Counted from the first letter of the stretch, positions 9,379 through 18,285 are shown. The stretch: DNA of 64,000 bases from Sulfurospirillum barnesii SES-3 (GCF_000265295.1 NC_018002.1:1612001-1676000); one strand, 5' to 3'. Program-made: numbers and translations. Notes: generated by a model not told the origin, from the sequence alone.

Positions 9379-11464
9379 GCGCTATACGATACCCAATAAA
9401 CGAAACAATCCATGCAACCAATGTGGTAAAAACGAACAAATATCCTAGATATTTATAGCTTCCACTCTCTTTTGCAAAGACAATACTGGCTGCCAAACAG
9501 GGCAGATAAAACATCACAAAAAGAATAAATGAAACCGCCGAAGCAAAAGGTATTTCACGCTGAATCACCTCAAGTAATCCCTCATTGCCCTCATCCACAT
9601 CAGAGCCTAGCGCATACAAAACACCCAGTGTCGAAACCACCACCTCTTTTGCCGCCAAACCAGACTCCAACGCTACGGTCATTCTCCAATCAAAACCAAT
9701 CGGCTCAAACAACCAATCGGTTGACTTTCCAATAAGCGCTAAATAACTCTTCTCCAAAAGCACTTGCGCTTTTTCATTTTCTAAGCGTTGCGTTTCATCA
9801 CTCCCTTGCGCTAACTCAATTTTTTGCGCATACGAAGCTTCAATCTCAGGGTACTTAGGATAATTACTCGCAAACCAAATAAGCATGGAAGCAGCTAAAA
9901 TAAATGTTCCCGCCTTTTTAAGATACAAAATTGCCTTAATTGCCACCGTATGCCAAATGAGTTTTAAAGAAGGCAAGCGGTATTTTGGCATTTCCATCAC
10001 AAAAGGCTCATCCGCCCCTTTAAAAACAAACCGTTTCAAAAACTTAGCCGCAATAAGCCCAATCAGCGCCCCTGCAATGTAAATGAGAAAAAGCACATTG
10101 CCCGCTTGCTCTTTTGGAAAAAATGCCCCCACAAATAAAACATACACAGGAAGCTTCGCCCCACAACTCATAAATCCGATGATAAAAAGTGTAATAAGTC
10201 TGTCTTTATCGTTTTTAAGTGTTCGGGCACTCATATACGCAGGAACCGAACAGCCAAAGCCTGTTACAAGCGGAATAAAACTCTTACCATGCAAGCCAAA
10301 ACGGTGAAAAAAGCCATCGAGCAAAAATGCAACCCGTGCCATATAGCCTGTGGTTTCCAAAAGCGCAATACCTAAAAATAAAATGACAATGTTCGGCAAA
10401 AACATCACCACCGCTCCCACACCAGAAAGTGCGCCATCTGCCAACAATGAGCCTAAGGTACCCTCCCCAAAAATGGTTTTCACATACGCACCCAATGCCA
10501 CAAAAAAAGTATCAATCCACGCCATAGGAACAGAACCCAACTCAAAGGTAAGCTGAAAAAGCCCCCACATTAAACCAATAAAAATAGGAATGCCAAAAAT
10601 TTTATGAATTAACAATGCATCAATTTTTTCCGTTGCACTGGCTTTGAGACAGCGCTTACATGTAAGCGTCTCAAGCACCGCACCTTTCGCAAATGCCGCA
10701 CGCTCTTGTGCAAAGATGTCACTTACGTCTGTGCTCTCATGGTGCAAATACAAATGCTCCCACGCCTCTTTCACCAAAGGACTCAATTCCACCCACACAG
10801 GCGCATCACGCAGTTGCTGATAGATTTTGGGTTCTTGTTCTAAAAGTTTTAAAGCAACATCACGGTACGGTAAAACACTTTTATAATGCTTCTGCTCCAA
10901 AAAAGAGACAATGTGCTCAAGCTCTTCTTCGACCGCATCGCTGTAAATCAGTTTTGATTTTTCATGAGGGAAATTAAAAACATCTATGGCACGATTTAAA
11001 AGCTTACCAATGCCCTGTTTGCTGAGTGCAGAAACCTTAACACACGGAACTCCCAAAATGGCACTCAATTGCTCATGATCAATGCACATACCCTCTTTTT
11101 GCGCTTCATCCATCATATTAAGTGCTACAATCATCTTTTTATCAAGCTCTAAAAGTTGTGTGGTTAAAAACAAATTGCGCTCCAAATTGGTCGCATCTAC
11201 CACATTGATAATGACATCATAGTGCTCATTTTCCAAAAATTCTTTGCTAACACGCTCATCTTGCGTGTAGTCATTGAGCGAATACGTCCCAGGCAAATCC
11301 ACGATTTTAATGCTGTACCCATGTGCCACAAATGAGACCTCAGCCTTTTCAACCGTCACCCCTGAAAAATTACCAACCTTAAGCCTTGCATCGGCAATGG
11401 CGTTAATGAGCATACTCTTACCCACATTGGGTTGCCCCACTAAAGCAATCACAAATTCTTTCAT
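9368..11464 (-). CDS. feoB: Ferrous iron transport protein B
   Basis: FeoB imports Fe(II) across the inner membrane. The N-terminal G domain shows GQPNVGKS (G1), DLPGTYSL (G3) and NMMDE (G4). A helical spacer follows, then the membrane part with two Gate-like regions, including the SCGAKLPVY segment. The reading from the ATG at 11464 gives 698 residues and overlaps the feoA stop as ATGA, indicating coupling. One palindrome copy (10657-10664) encodes Thr-Cys in the soluble domain; another (9369-9376) encodes the last two residues and the stop (TAC ATG TAA). Expression is probably Fur-controlled through the site upstream of feoA. Confidence 0.95.
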   Translation of the reverse strand: MKEFVIALVGQPNVGKSMLINAIADARLKVGNFSGVTVEKAEVSFVAHGYSIKIVDLPGTYSLNDYTQDERVSKEFLENEHYDVIINVVDATNLERNLFLTTQLLELDKKMIVALNMMDEAQKEGMCIDHEQLSAILGVPCVKVSALSKQGIGKLLNRAIDVFNFPHEKSKLIYSDAVEEELEHIVSFLEQKHYKSVLPYRDVALKLLEQEPKIYQQLRDAPVWVELSPLVKEAWEHLYLHHESTDVSDIFAQERAAFAKGAVLETLTCKRCLKASATEKIDALLIHKIFGIPIFIGLMWGLFQLTFELGSVPMAWIDTFFVALGAYVKTIFGEGTLGSLLADGALSGVGAVVMFLPNIVILFLGIALLETTGYMARVAFLLDGFFHRFGLHGKSFIPLVTGFGCSVPAYMSARTLKNDKDRLITLFIIGFMSCGAKLPVYVLFVGAFFPKEQAGNVLFLIYIAGALIGLIAAKFLKRFVFKGADEPFVMEMPKYRLPSLKLIWHTVAIKAILYLKKAGTFILAASMLIWFASNYPKYPEIEASYAQKIELAQGSDETQRLENEKAQVLLEKSYLALIGKSTDWLFEPIGFDWRMTVALESGLAAKEVVVSTLGVLYALGSDVDEGNEGLLEVIQREIPFASAVSFILFVMFYLPCLAASIVFAKESGSYKYLGYLFVFTTLVAWIVSFIGYRIALYM

Positions 11465-11688
11465 GAACACACCACATGAATCATATTTGCCTCTTCCTCA
11501 CGCAGGGCTAAAAGGGTACTGCCTACTTCAATTTCAAGCGTACTTTTTCCCATACTGCTGGCTTTCATTTTAACAGCACTCCCTTTGCGAAGCCCCAAAG
11601 AAAAAAGACGTTGTTTGAGTTCGCCTTGTGCGTCTATTTTACTTACAATGCCTTGTTCACCTGTATTCATCTGTGAAAGCGTTATCAT
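11461..11688 (-). CDS. feoA: Ferrous iron transport protein A
   Basis: This 75-residue SH3-like protein has the FeoA pattern: a GEQGIVSKID loop, LKQRLFSLGLRKGSAVKM, and a C-terminal GSTLLALREEEANMI strand. It is thought to act with FeoB at the inner membrane. AAGGTG precedes its ATG, its stop overlaps the feoB start by 4 nt, and a Fur-box-like site lies 15-29 bp upstream. Confidence 0.92.
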   Translation of the reverse strand: MITLSQMNTGEQGIVSKIDAQGELKQRLFSLGLRKGSAVKMKASSMGKSTLEIEVGSTLLALREEEANMIHVVCS

Positions 11689-11702
11689 AAAGACACCTTA
11701 AT

Positions 11703-11717
11703 TGATAATTATCATCA
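11703..11717. promoter_or_regulatory. Fur-box-like operator between feoA and aguB
   Basis: TGATAAT-T-ATCATCA differs by one base from the 7-1-7 inverted Fur repeat (TGATAAT-N-ATTATCA), and a further GATAAT follows. The position just upstream of feoA fits iron repression of feoAB. The divergent amidase gene could be affected too, but its -10-like TAGAAT (11755-11760) is about 40 bp away. Confidence 0.7.
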
Positions 11718-11790
11718 AGATAATAGATTAATTTGTGTTAAAAGCATATTAATGTAGAATAAAACCACTTTTTACACAAGGTCAATCCCA

Positions 11791-12663
11791 ATGAAAACAG
11801 CCCTTATTCAACACGCTATTCAAGGCTCTGCCAAAGAAACCATCGCCAAAACCGTTTCACTCATCAAAGAAGCCGCCACCAAAGGTGCGCAACTTGTGGT
11901 ACTGCAAGAACTCCACCAAGACCGCTACTTTTGCATCAACGAAGATGTGGCGTGTTTTGACCTCGCAAACAACTGGGAGAGGGACATCGCTTTTTGGTCA
12001 GGCATCGCCAAAGAAAACACCGTCGTCTTAGTCACCTCCCTCTTTGAAAAACGCTCCGCAGGTCTGTACCACAACACCGCCGTTGTCTTTGAAAAAGATG
12101 GCTCAGTCGCTGGCAAATACCGCAAAATGCACATCCCCGATGACCCAGGATTTTACGAGAAATTCTACTTCACCCCAGGCGACATGGGCTACAATCCCAT
12201 CCAAACCAGTGTCGGAAAATTAGGCGTTTTAGTCTGTTGGGATCAGTGGTACCCAGAAGCCGCACGTTTAATGGCGTTAAAAGGGGCTGAAATGCTCATC
12301 TACCCCACCGCCATCGGTTGGTTCGACGAAGACACCGAAGATGAACAACGCAGACAATGTGACGCATGGGAGACGATCCAAAGAGGTCACGCCATCGCAA
12401 ATGGCTTGCCTGTCATTAGCGTCAACCGCATCGGCAAAGAAGAAGACAATCACAACGTACTAGATGGCATCCGCTTTTGGGGCAACTCCTTTGTAGCAGG
12501 ACCACAAGGCGAGATCATCGTTAGAGCCAGCCACGACCAAGAAGAAGTCATCATCGTCGACGTAGACCTACAAAGAGGCGAACACGTAAGGCGCATCTGG
12601 CCATTTTTACGTGATAGACGCATCGAAACGTATGGGGATTTGACGAAACGATTTATCGACTGA
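11791..12663 (+). CDS. aguB: N-carbamoylputrescine amidase
   Basis: This 290-residue nitrilase-superfamily enzyme hydrolyses N-carbamoylputrescine to putrescine, CO2 and ammonia, completing the agmatine route begun by AguA. The Glu-Lys-Cys triad is visible: E40 in LQELHQDRYF, K112 in YRKMHIPDD, C149 in VLVCWDQWYPEAARL. The ATG has AAGG upstream and a TAGAAT -10-like box at 11755-11760. Its codons are unusually C-ending (ATC, GAC, TAC, GCC) compared with neighbours, which contrasts sharply with the AT-rich gene that follows. Confidence 0.93.
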   Translation: MKTALIQHAIQGSAKETIAKTVSLIKEAATKGAQLVVLQELHQDRYFCINEDVACFDLANNWERDIAFWSGIAKENTVVLVTSLFEKRSAGLYHNTAVVFEKDGSVAGKYRKMHIPDDPGFYEKFYFTPGDMGYNPIQTSVGKLGVLVCWDQWYPEAARLMALKGAEMLIYPTAIGWFDEDTEDEQRRQCDAWETIQRGHAIANGLPVISVNRIGKEEDNHNVLDGIRFWGNSFVAGPQGEIIVRASHDQEEVIIVDVDLQRGEHVRRIWPFLRDRRIETYGDLTKRFID

Positions 12664-12668
12664 AATCT

Positions 12669-12704
12669 TTTTACATGTAAAGGCTCAAAGCTTTACATGT
12701 AAAA
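12669..12704. terminator. Palindrome-pair stem-loop after aguB
   Basis: Two palindrome copies form a perfect 14-bp stem (12669-12682 with 12691-12704) around an 8-base loop, starting 6 bp after the aguB stop. It separates aguB from the AAA ATPase gene, whose ribosome-binding site follows immediately, and marks the left edge of the accessory patch. Confidence 0.65.
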
Positions 12705-13901
12705 CCTTTGGAGTGAACATGGAACTGGTTTATTTGTGGGTTGAGAAGTATAAAAATATTGAAAATCAAGGGTTTAATTTTTCTCCTAGGTTTACATGTA
12801 AATATGATAAAGATAAAAATGAACTCACGATTGAAGAAAAAAAAGACTACGTTTCCATCTTTCCTGACAATATCAATGTTACTGCGATTGTTGGGGAAAA
12901 TGGGAGTGGAAAGAGTAGTGTTTTAGAAGCTTTGTATTTAATGCCTAATACGAGTAATAAAATATTTTATGTATATCCTCTAGATAGTAAATCTTTTTAT
13001 TACAATACTAATTTTGATTTTTCCATAAAATCAAAAAATACTACATTAATAAAAAATGATATAAAAACCTCTTATTTAGGACTTTCTTTTATTCCCCATT
13101 TACAAAGTACAATACTAAGTAGAAAGAAAAAAGAAGATAGAGTTAGTTATACAGAAAACTATAAAATGGAATTTTTATACAAGTTTATCGATGTATTTAA
13201 GAAAGACAATCAAGTTTTAAAAAAAGTAGATGATAAATTTGTTTTTGATAAATTAAAAATAATAATATATAGAAATAATTTAGTTTCTAAGAATGAATTG
13301 AATATTCAAAGAGGTTTAGGGTCGTTAAATAGTAATTTACCTCATGAAGAATATGAAAAATTTCTAAAAAGTATATATTCAAATATTGTAAAATTAATTC
13401 AAGATAATATAAAAACCTCAAAAGAAAATGGATTAATCGGAAAACTAGAATTAGCACAGATGAAAAATTCTAGTGGTGATTTAATCAAAGATATAAAAAT
13501 TAGTTTTTTGATTGAGTATATGAATAATTTATCATCTTTATTTTCAAATATAGAAAATATAAATTATGCTAAATTTAATTTAATAAAGAATATTTTTGAT
13601 GACTTGTCATTTGAAAATATGTTTGAAAAAATAAAAGCATTTGAAGAAAAAATCAATGCACATAAGATACATTTAGAAGATGCTCAAAATGGTATAAAGC
13701 TAGTTGAAGAGTGGATTCAATTTTGTGAAGAAAACAAGAATTTATTTACTAAACAAAATAACAACTTTTGTTTAACATTAAACTTAGATGCTGTTTTAGT
13801 CAAAAAAGCTTTTGATTTTAAAAATTTATTTACTATTAATAGTGAATTTAACACTTTTACTCTATTAGAGATTGAATTATTAAGTTATGAAAATCAAATA
13901 G

Positions 13902-13909
13902 ATTTTTTT
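13902..13909. repeat. Target-site duplication, left copy
   Basis: ATTTTTTT directly precedes the left IS end, and the same eight bases follow the right end at 15221-15228. Eight to nine bp is the known duplication length for IS256-family elements. Confidence 0.9.
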
Positions 13910-13933
13910 GGGAGTGTTCAAAAATCTGTGTCA
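13910..13933 (+). repeat. IS left terminal inverted repeat
   Basis: The outer end reads GGGAGTGTT and the inner end TCTGTGTCA. Compared with the complement of the right end it differs at four positions (6, 10, 11 and 15). Confidence 0.85.
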
Positions 13934-13958
13934 GCACCAAGTAGTTCCTAAAATTGTA

Positions 13959-15161
13959 TCATAAATTTAAAGCCTTGTTGAGTCTACCCTCGAAATAAAT
14001 TGAGAGTTGTGAGAGGGTTAGACTCCAATTTCGTATAGGCATTGTCCATTTTTTTTCTGCATTTTTAATACCCATAAAAAGAAGTTTGAGTAAGCTATCA
14101 TCATTTGGAAAAGCCCCTTTAGTCTTTGTCAATGTTCTAAACTGGCGATGAACGGATTCAATAATATTGGTGGTATAAATAACACGTCTAATATCTTCAG
14201 GGTACTGAAAATACAGTGAGAGGTTATCCCATTTGTTGCGCCATGATTGAAAAACAATAGGGTATTTTTTACCCCATTTTTCTTCCAGTTTATCCAGTTC
14301 ATTTTCAGCTTCTTCTTTGGAAAATGCTTGATAGACTGCTTTAAGTTCACTAGCAAATTGCTTTTGATTGATTGAGCCTATAAACCTGAGGGAATTGCGT
14401 ATTTGATGGACGATACACAGCTGAACTTCTGTATTGGGAAATACTGAGTTAATCGCTTCAGGAAATCCTTTAAGTCCATCGACTGAGGCAATCAATATAT
14501 CTTTCACTCCACGGTTTTGCAGATCTGTGAGCACTTGTAACCAGAACTTTGCTCCTTCACTTTCACCTAAATAAAGACCTAATATCTCTTTTTTACCATC
14601 GGTTTTAACACCAAGCACGGTATAAAATGCTTTGGAAATATATTTGCCTTCATCTTTCACTTTATAGTGAATGGCATCTAAGAATATAAAGGGATACAGC
14701 TCTTCCAAGGGGCGAACGCGCCACTCTTGTAACATGGGTAGGATTTTATCGGTTACGGCGCTTATGGTGGCTTTAGAGAAGCCTACACCGTATATTTCTT
14801 CAATAAGGTCAACTATTTGGCTATAACTGTTGCCAAGGGCATAGAGTGAGAGTATCTTTTGCTCTATTTGATCCGACATATGGGTTTGATTTTTCTTCAC
14901 GATTTGAGGCTCGAATCTACCAGTTCGATCTCTTGGAACATCGAGTTCGAAGTTACCTACTTCACTCTTCATTGTTTTAGAGCTAAATCCATTTTTACGA
15001 TTCTTTTGCAAATCTTGGGTAAGGTGCGATTCTATCTCTGCTTGAAGTGCTGCTTCTGTTAGTTGTTTAATAAGAGGAGCCAGTGCTCCATCTTTCCCTC
15101 CAAGGGCTTTGCCCTCACGTATGTGCTGTAATATTGCCTCTGTGTCTATCTGAAATTCCAT
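13959..15161 (-). CDS. IS256-family (Mutator-type) transposase
   Basis: The 400-residue transposase is full length for the family. The DDE residues are recognisable: Asp in FLDAIHYKVK, Asp in IASVDGLKGFPEA, and Glu in TTNIIESVHRQFR, with the conserved CIVHQIRNS between the second and third. The ATG at 15161 has AAGGA upstream inside the element. It catalyses transposition of the surrounding element and interrupts the ATPase gene in the antisense direction. Confidence 0.95.
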   Translation of the reverse strand: MEFQIDTEAILQHIREGKALGGKDGALAPLIKQLTEAALQAEIESHLTQDLQKNRKNGFSSKTMKSEVGNFELDVPRDRTGRFEPQIVKKNQTHMSDQIEQKILSLYALGNSYSQIVDLIEEIYGVGFSKATISAVTDKILPMLQEWRVRPLEELYPFIFLDAIHYKVKDEGKYISKAFYTVLGVKTDGKKEILGLYLGESEGAKFWLQVLTDLQNRGVKDILIASVDGLKGFPEAINSVFPNTEVQLCIVHQIRNSLRFIGSINQKQFASELKAVYQAFSKEEAENELDKLEEKWGKKYPIVFQSWRNKWDNLSLYFQYPEDIRRVIYTTNIIESVHRQFRTLTKTKGAFPNDDSLLKLLFMGIKNAEKKWTMPIRNWSLTLSQLSIYFEGRLNKALNL

Positions 15162-15196
15162 CGTTCAATCCTTGTGTATTTGAAATACTACCTGAT

Positions 15197-15220
15197 TGAC
15201 ACAGAATTTCTAACGCTCCC
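15197..15220 (-). repeat. IS right terminal inverted repeat
   Basis: Read on the minus strand it begins GGGAGCGTT and ends TCTGTGTCA, matching the left end at 20 of 24 positions. Its outer base abuts the second target duplication. Confidence 0.85.
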
Positions 15221-15228
15221 ATTTTTTT
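15221..15228. repeat. Target-site duplication, right copy
   Basis: ATTTTTTT is identical to bases 13902-13909. The coding frame of the interrupted ATPase resumes at base 15229 (GGT TTG TCT AGT). Confidence 0.9.
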
Positions 15229-15831
15229 GGTTTGTCTAGTGGTGAACAAAAAAGATTAGCTTTGTACATCGAAATTATTGATTCATATTTTTTTAGTGAA
15301 AGTAAAATTTTGTTATTAGACGAACCAGATACTTTTCTTCATCCTCAATGGAATAAAATTTTTATTAATGATTTATTGAAATCTTTACCTGTAAGTAGTG
15401 TAAATAAACATTTAGTTATAACTTCTCATTCTCCATTTATCCTTTCAGATTTACCAAAAGGAAATGTTGTTTTTTTACAAAAAGATAATAATGGAAATTG
15501 TAAAAATGTAACTGAAGAAACAAACATCGAAACCTTTGGAGCCAATATCCATACACTACTCTCGCATGGCTTTTTTATGAAAGATGGGCTTATGGGCGAG
15601 TTTGCGAAAGAGAAAATCAATAAAGCCATCAAATATCTCAATCAAAAAGAACTTACAAAAGAAGAGATAGATTACTGTGAAAACATCATCTCGATTATCG
15701 GTGAACCAATCTTAAAACGACAACTTCAAAAGATACTAGACAGTAAACGCTTGGCAAAAATCGACAAAATTGATTCTATACAAAAGCAAATCAAGGTACT
15801 TGAAGAAGAATTAAAAAAAGTGAAAAAATGA
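15229..15831 (+). pseudogene. ptuA: Septu-like AAA ATPase (PtuA type), 3' part
   Basis: These 200 codons carry the remaining ATPase motifs: the ABC-type signature LSSGEQKRLAL at the very start, Walker B ILLLDEPDTFLHPQW about 20 residues on, and the switch His in ITSHSPFIL. A charged helical tail ends the protein. In the present sequence it has lost its start; a TTG at 15232 exists but no ribosome-binding site is visible. Its stop overlaps the HNH gene start as ATGA, so the nuclease normally depends on translation of this segment. From about 15480 the base composition returns to host-like. Confidence 0.78.
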
Positions 15832-16694
15832 CAAAAATCGACATTACCTATACAATAAAAAATGAATATATTAAGGCACTCAAAGAAACTTTATTAACAC
15901 CGAAGAAGAAAATTTTTTCAGCTAATGCAAAAAGGTTTTTCAGTTTTTTGAAAACTAATTTGCAATTAACAAACCACCAAATTAAAGAACTGCTTACAAA
16001 TGAGAATATTGACTTACTCATTAGACAATATGGCGTAAAACAAACAAATGAAGATGACTATAAAATCTATGATGATTTTAGAAAAGTTTGGGCTAAAAAA
16101 TTGGTTGCACTTTCTAATGTAAAAGTCTGCCCTTATTGCAATAGAAATTTCATAGTCAATTTTTCTCAAAATGGGACAACTGTAGAGTTAGACCATTTTT
16201 TTCCAAAAGACGATTATCCCTATTTGGCAATTAGCTTATATAATTTAATACCCTCATGCCATACATGTAATCATATGAAACGCAAGAAAAAACTCAAAAT
16301 ATACCCATACAAAGAATCCATCAATGAGTATTTTCAATTTTCTCATAAACTTTTAAAACTACCCTATAATGAAGAAAATTTGGAATTGTTACTTGTAAAA
16401 AAACAAAATAATAGAAAAATGAGAAAAAAACTCAATAATTATAATAATATTTTACAGATTAAGTCTTTATATGAAAACCACAAAGACATCGTCATAGAAC
16501 TTATCCAAAAATCCGTGATGTACAACGAAAGTTACATCGAAGAGTTGATGAAAAACTACGAGGGAACGCTCTTTAAAAACAAAGAAGATTTACTGCGTTT
16601 GATTTTTGGTGGCTACATCAGCGATGAAGATTTGAGCAAACGTCCACTTTCTAAACTCACCAAAGATATTTTAGAGCAGTTGGAGATTATCTAA
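15828..16694 (+). CDS. ptuB: HNH endonuclease, PtuB-like (Septu defence partner)
   Basis: This 288-residue protein has an HNH nuclease core: CPYC at residues 101-104, ELDHFFPK with the catalytic His at 123, and a NLIPSCHTCNHMK segment with the second Cys pair at 144 and 147. The fold and pairing with an AAA ATPase match PtuB of Septu or the retron-associated HNH effector. No reverse transcriptase or retron RNA is seen. It overlaps the ATPase stop by 4 nt and has little ribosome-binding sequence of its own, so the upstream IS probably lowers its translation. The TACATGTA copy at 16262-16269 encodes Thr-Cys including zinc-site Cys147. Confidence 0.78.
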   Translation: MTKIDITYTIKNEYIKALKETLLTPKKKIFSANAKRFFSFLKTNLQLTNHQIKELLTNENIDLLIRQYGVKQTNEDDYKIYDDFRKVWAKKLVALSNVKVCPYCNRNFIVNFSQNGTTVELDHFFPKDDYPYLAISLYNLIPSCHTCNHMKRKKKLKIYPYKESINEYFQFSHKLLKLPYNEENLELLLVKKQNNRKMRKKLNNYNNILQIKSLYENHKDIVIELIQKSVMYNESYIEELMKNYEGTLFKNKEDLLRLIFGGYISDEDLSKRPLSKLTKDILEQLEII

Positions 16695-16700
16695 ACCCTT

Positions 16701-16708
16701 TACATGTA
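16701..16708. repeat. Palindrome copy between ptuB-like gene and NUDIX gene
   Basis: CTTTACATGTAAAG is a perfect 14-bp palindrome that fills most of the 17-bp gap between two convergent genes. It marks the right edge of the accessory patch, mirroring the palindrome pair on its left edge. Confidence 0.8.
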
Positions 16709-16711
16709 AAG

Positions 16712-17281
16712 CTATTTCTCATACGTCCTAAAGTACCACATAAGCGCAAACATCAAGCCTGAAGTTGTGGCGATGCGCTCATCAAACATAAATTCTAGCG
16801 TTTCTTCACGTTTGAGGTAAATAACTTCGATGTTTTCATCTTCTATGCCACCACCATCACTTACTTTCATGCTATCATCGAGTACGGCGTAGTAAAGCGT
16901 TTGTCTGCCACCAGCGAAGCCAACAGCGGTGTAAAAGGAAGAGATTTTCTCTAACTTTTCAAGCGGAACATCGTAGCCCGTCTCTTCTAAAACCTCTTCT
17001 TTGGCGATTTCGATGAGACTTTTGTCTTTATCGACGATGCCAGCGCACAACTCGTAAGTGAAACCATCTTGATTTTTAATATAAATTGAGGGGCGAAACT
17101 GTTTCACAAACACAAAGCTATCGAGCGTTTTATGGTAGAGTAAAATGGCAACGCTGTTGTGCGTATCGACGATGTCCCAGCGCTTTTCAATACTGTTGTG
17201 CAAATAATACATACTTTTAGGTTTGATATATTCAGAACTGATGCACTCTTCTACTTTAAGTACCTCAATGGTATGTTTCAT
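16712..17281 (-). CDS. NUDIX hydrolase, NUDT14-like (nucleoside diphosphate sugar type)
   Basis: The 189-residue NUDIX protein carries a Nudix box (GIVDKDKSLIEIAKEEVLEE, then TGYD). The preceding YELCAG resembles NUDT14/UDP-sugar diphosphatases more than MutT. A sugar-nucleotide or ADP-ribose substrate is likely but not proven. It starts 3 bp after the stop of the upstream corA gene, so the two are probably co-transcribed. Confidence 0.8.
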   Translation of the reverse strand: MKHTIEVLKVEECISSEYIKPKSMYYLHNSIEKRWDIVDTHNSVAILLYHKTLDSFVFVKQFRPSIYIKNQDGFTYELCAGIVDKDKSLIEIAKEEVLEETGYDVPLEKLEKISSFYTAVGFAGGRQTLYYAVLDDSMKVSDGGGIEDENIEVIYLKREETLEFMFDERIATTSGLMFALMWYFRTYEK

Positions 17282-17284
17282 GCC

Positions 17285-18247
17285 TCAAATCCACCCTTTT
17301 TTCTTGAAAATCGCTATCGGGGTTATCGCTGAGATGACCATGAGTGCGAGTGAAAAGGCATAGCCATAACTCCAATCGAGCTCAGGCATAATTTTGAAGT
17401 TCATCCCGTAAATACTCGCGATGAGGGTTGGAGGAAGGAAGATAACATTCACGATGGTAAAGATTTTGATGACTTTATTTTGTTCAATGCTCAAAACACC
17501 GATAAAGATATTTTGCAAATAATCAAGCCGCTCAAAGTTAAACTCCGTGTAATCAATCAAAGACTTAATATCCTTAAGCATGATGACAATATCGCCCCTT
17601 AAAGAGCTGTCATCGTATTTGGTTGATTTTAAAAACGAGGTTAGAATGCGCTGTTTATCGGTCAAGTTTTCTCTGATATTCATGTTCAAATCTTCCAAAG
17701 CGGAGATTTTTTCCAAGATTTCTTCATCGTCGTTGGCGTAGTCTGTAAAAACGTGTTTTCGCAAGCGTGTGATGTCTTTAGAGAGCTTTTCGATGATGTC
17801 CGCATCCGCATCAATACGAATGTCTAAGAGTTGTGAAAAGATATAGTAGCCATTTTTAAACTCTCGTGGAGCGTAAAAAAAACGTTTGCTAAACTCTTCA
17901 AAGGCACGAAGCTCTTTATAACGAATGGAGATGAGCAAATTGCCCTGCAAGATAAACGAAACCGTTTCGTTGTGCGCACCCTCTTCATTGCTGATCAAAA
18001 AGAAACTGTTGATTTCGATTTTTTTGTCTTCTTCCCAATACCTCGAACTCGTCTCAATCTCTTCACTCTCTTGTTTGGTAGGAAAATCTATGCCAAAGGT
18101 CTCTTCCACAAAACTAATCTCTGCATGGGTTGGCAAAAGCATATCCAACCAAACCACTTTATCTTTTTTATCTTCATCCTCATAAAAATCATTAAAATCG
18201 GTAATAACCTCTAGTTTATTGCTGTTTCTAAAAAAACATCGTATCAT
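17285..18247 (-). CDS. corA: CorA-type divalent cation transporter
   Basis: This 320-residue protein has a large cytoplasmic N-terminal domain and two C-terminal membrane helices. The first ends in the ion-selectivity motif YGMNF (about residue 284), and the loop and last helix finish in basic KKKGWI. It mediates Mg2+ (or Co/Ni) influx as a pentamer. It is upstream of, and almost contiguous with, the NUDIX gene. Confidence 0.93.
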   Translation of the reverse strand: MIRCFFRNSNKLEVITDFNDFYEDEDKKDKVVWLDMLLPTHAEISFVEETFGIDFPTKQESEEIETSSRYWEEDKKIEINSFFLISNEEGAHNETVSFILQGNLLISIRYKELRAFEEFSKRFFYAPREFKNGYYIFSQLLDIRIDADADIIEKLSKDITRLRKHVFTDYANDDEEILEKISALEDLNMNIRENLTDKQRILTSFLKSTKYDDSSLRGDIVIMLKDIKSLIDYTEFNFERLDYLQNIFIGVLSIEQNKVIKIFTIVNVIFLPPTLIASIYGMNFKIMPELDWSYGYAFSLALMVISAITPIAIFKKKGWI

Positions 18248-18285
18248 GAAAGACTCTTTGTGTTAGTTTTTAACATAACATATAT

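Larger units (their letters stand above)
12719..13951 (+). pseudogene. ptuA: Septu-like AAA ATPase (PtuA type), 5' part, split by an IS
   Basis: The first 397 codons (12719-13909) encode an AAA/ABC-type ATPase N-terminal half: Walker A GENGSGKS at residues 59-66, then a long helical middle. From 13910 the frame runs into the IS256-family end and stops after 14 foreign residues at 13951. Joining base 13909 to 15229 restores an open frame across the signature motif, for a 597-residue protein. The ATG at 12719 is preferred over the GTG at 12713 because TTTGGAG sits correctly. The partner HNH gene downstream points to PtuA of the Septu anti-phage system or the related retron effector ATPase. The middle is extremely AT-rich; the first 200 bases are host-like and carry a palindrome copy (12793-12800, FTCK). 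Confidence 0.75.
13910..15220. mobile_element. IS256-family insertion sequence, 1311 bp
   Basis: The element has 24-bp imperfect terminal inverted repeats (13910-13933 and 15197-15220; 20 of 24 positions match, both starting GGGAG and ending TCTGTGTCA) and an 8-bp target duplication. It holds a single full-length transposase gene on the minus strand. It looks structurally intact and probably mobile. It lacks any TACATGTA copy, unlike most host DNA of this length. Confidence 0.95.

Noticed and set aside
12719-16694. A retron with AAA and HNH effectors
   Set aside because: The ATPase-HNH pair resembles retron effectors too, but no reverse transcriptase gene or room for a retron RNA exists between aguB and the ATPase.
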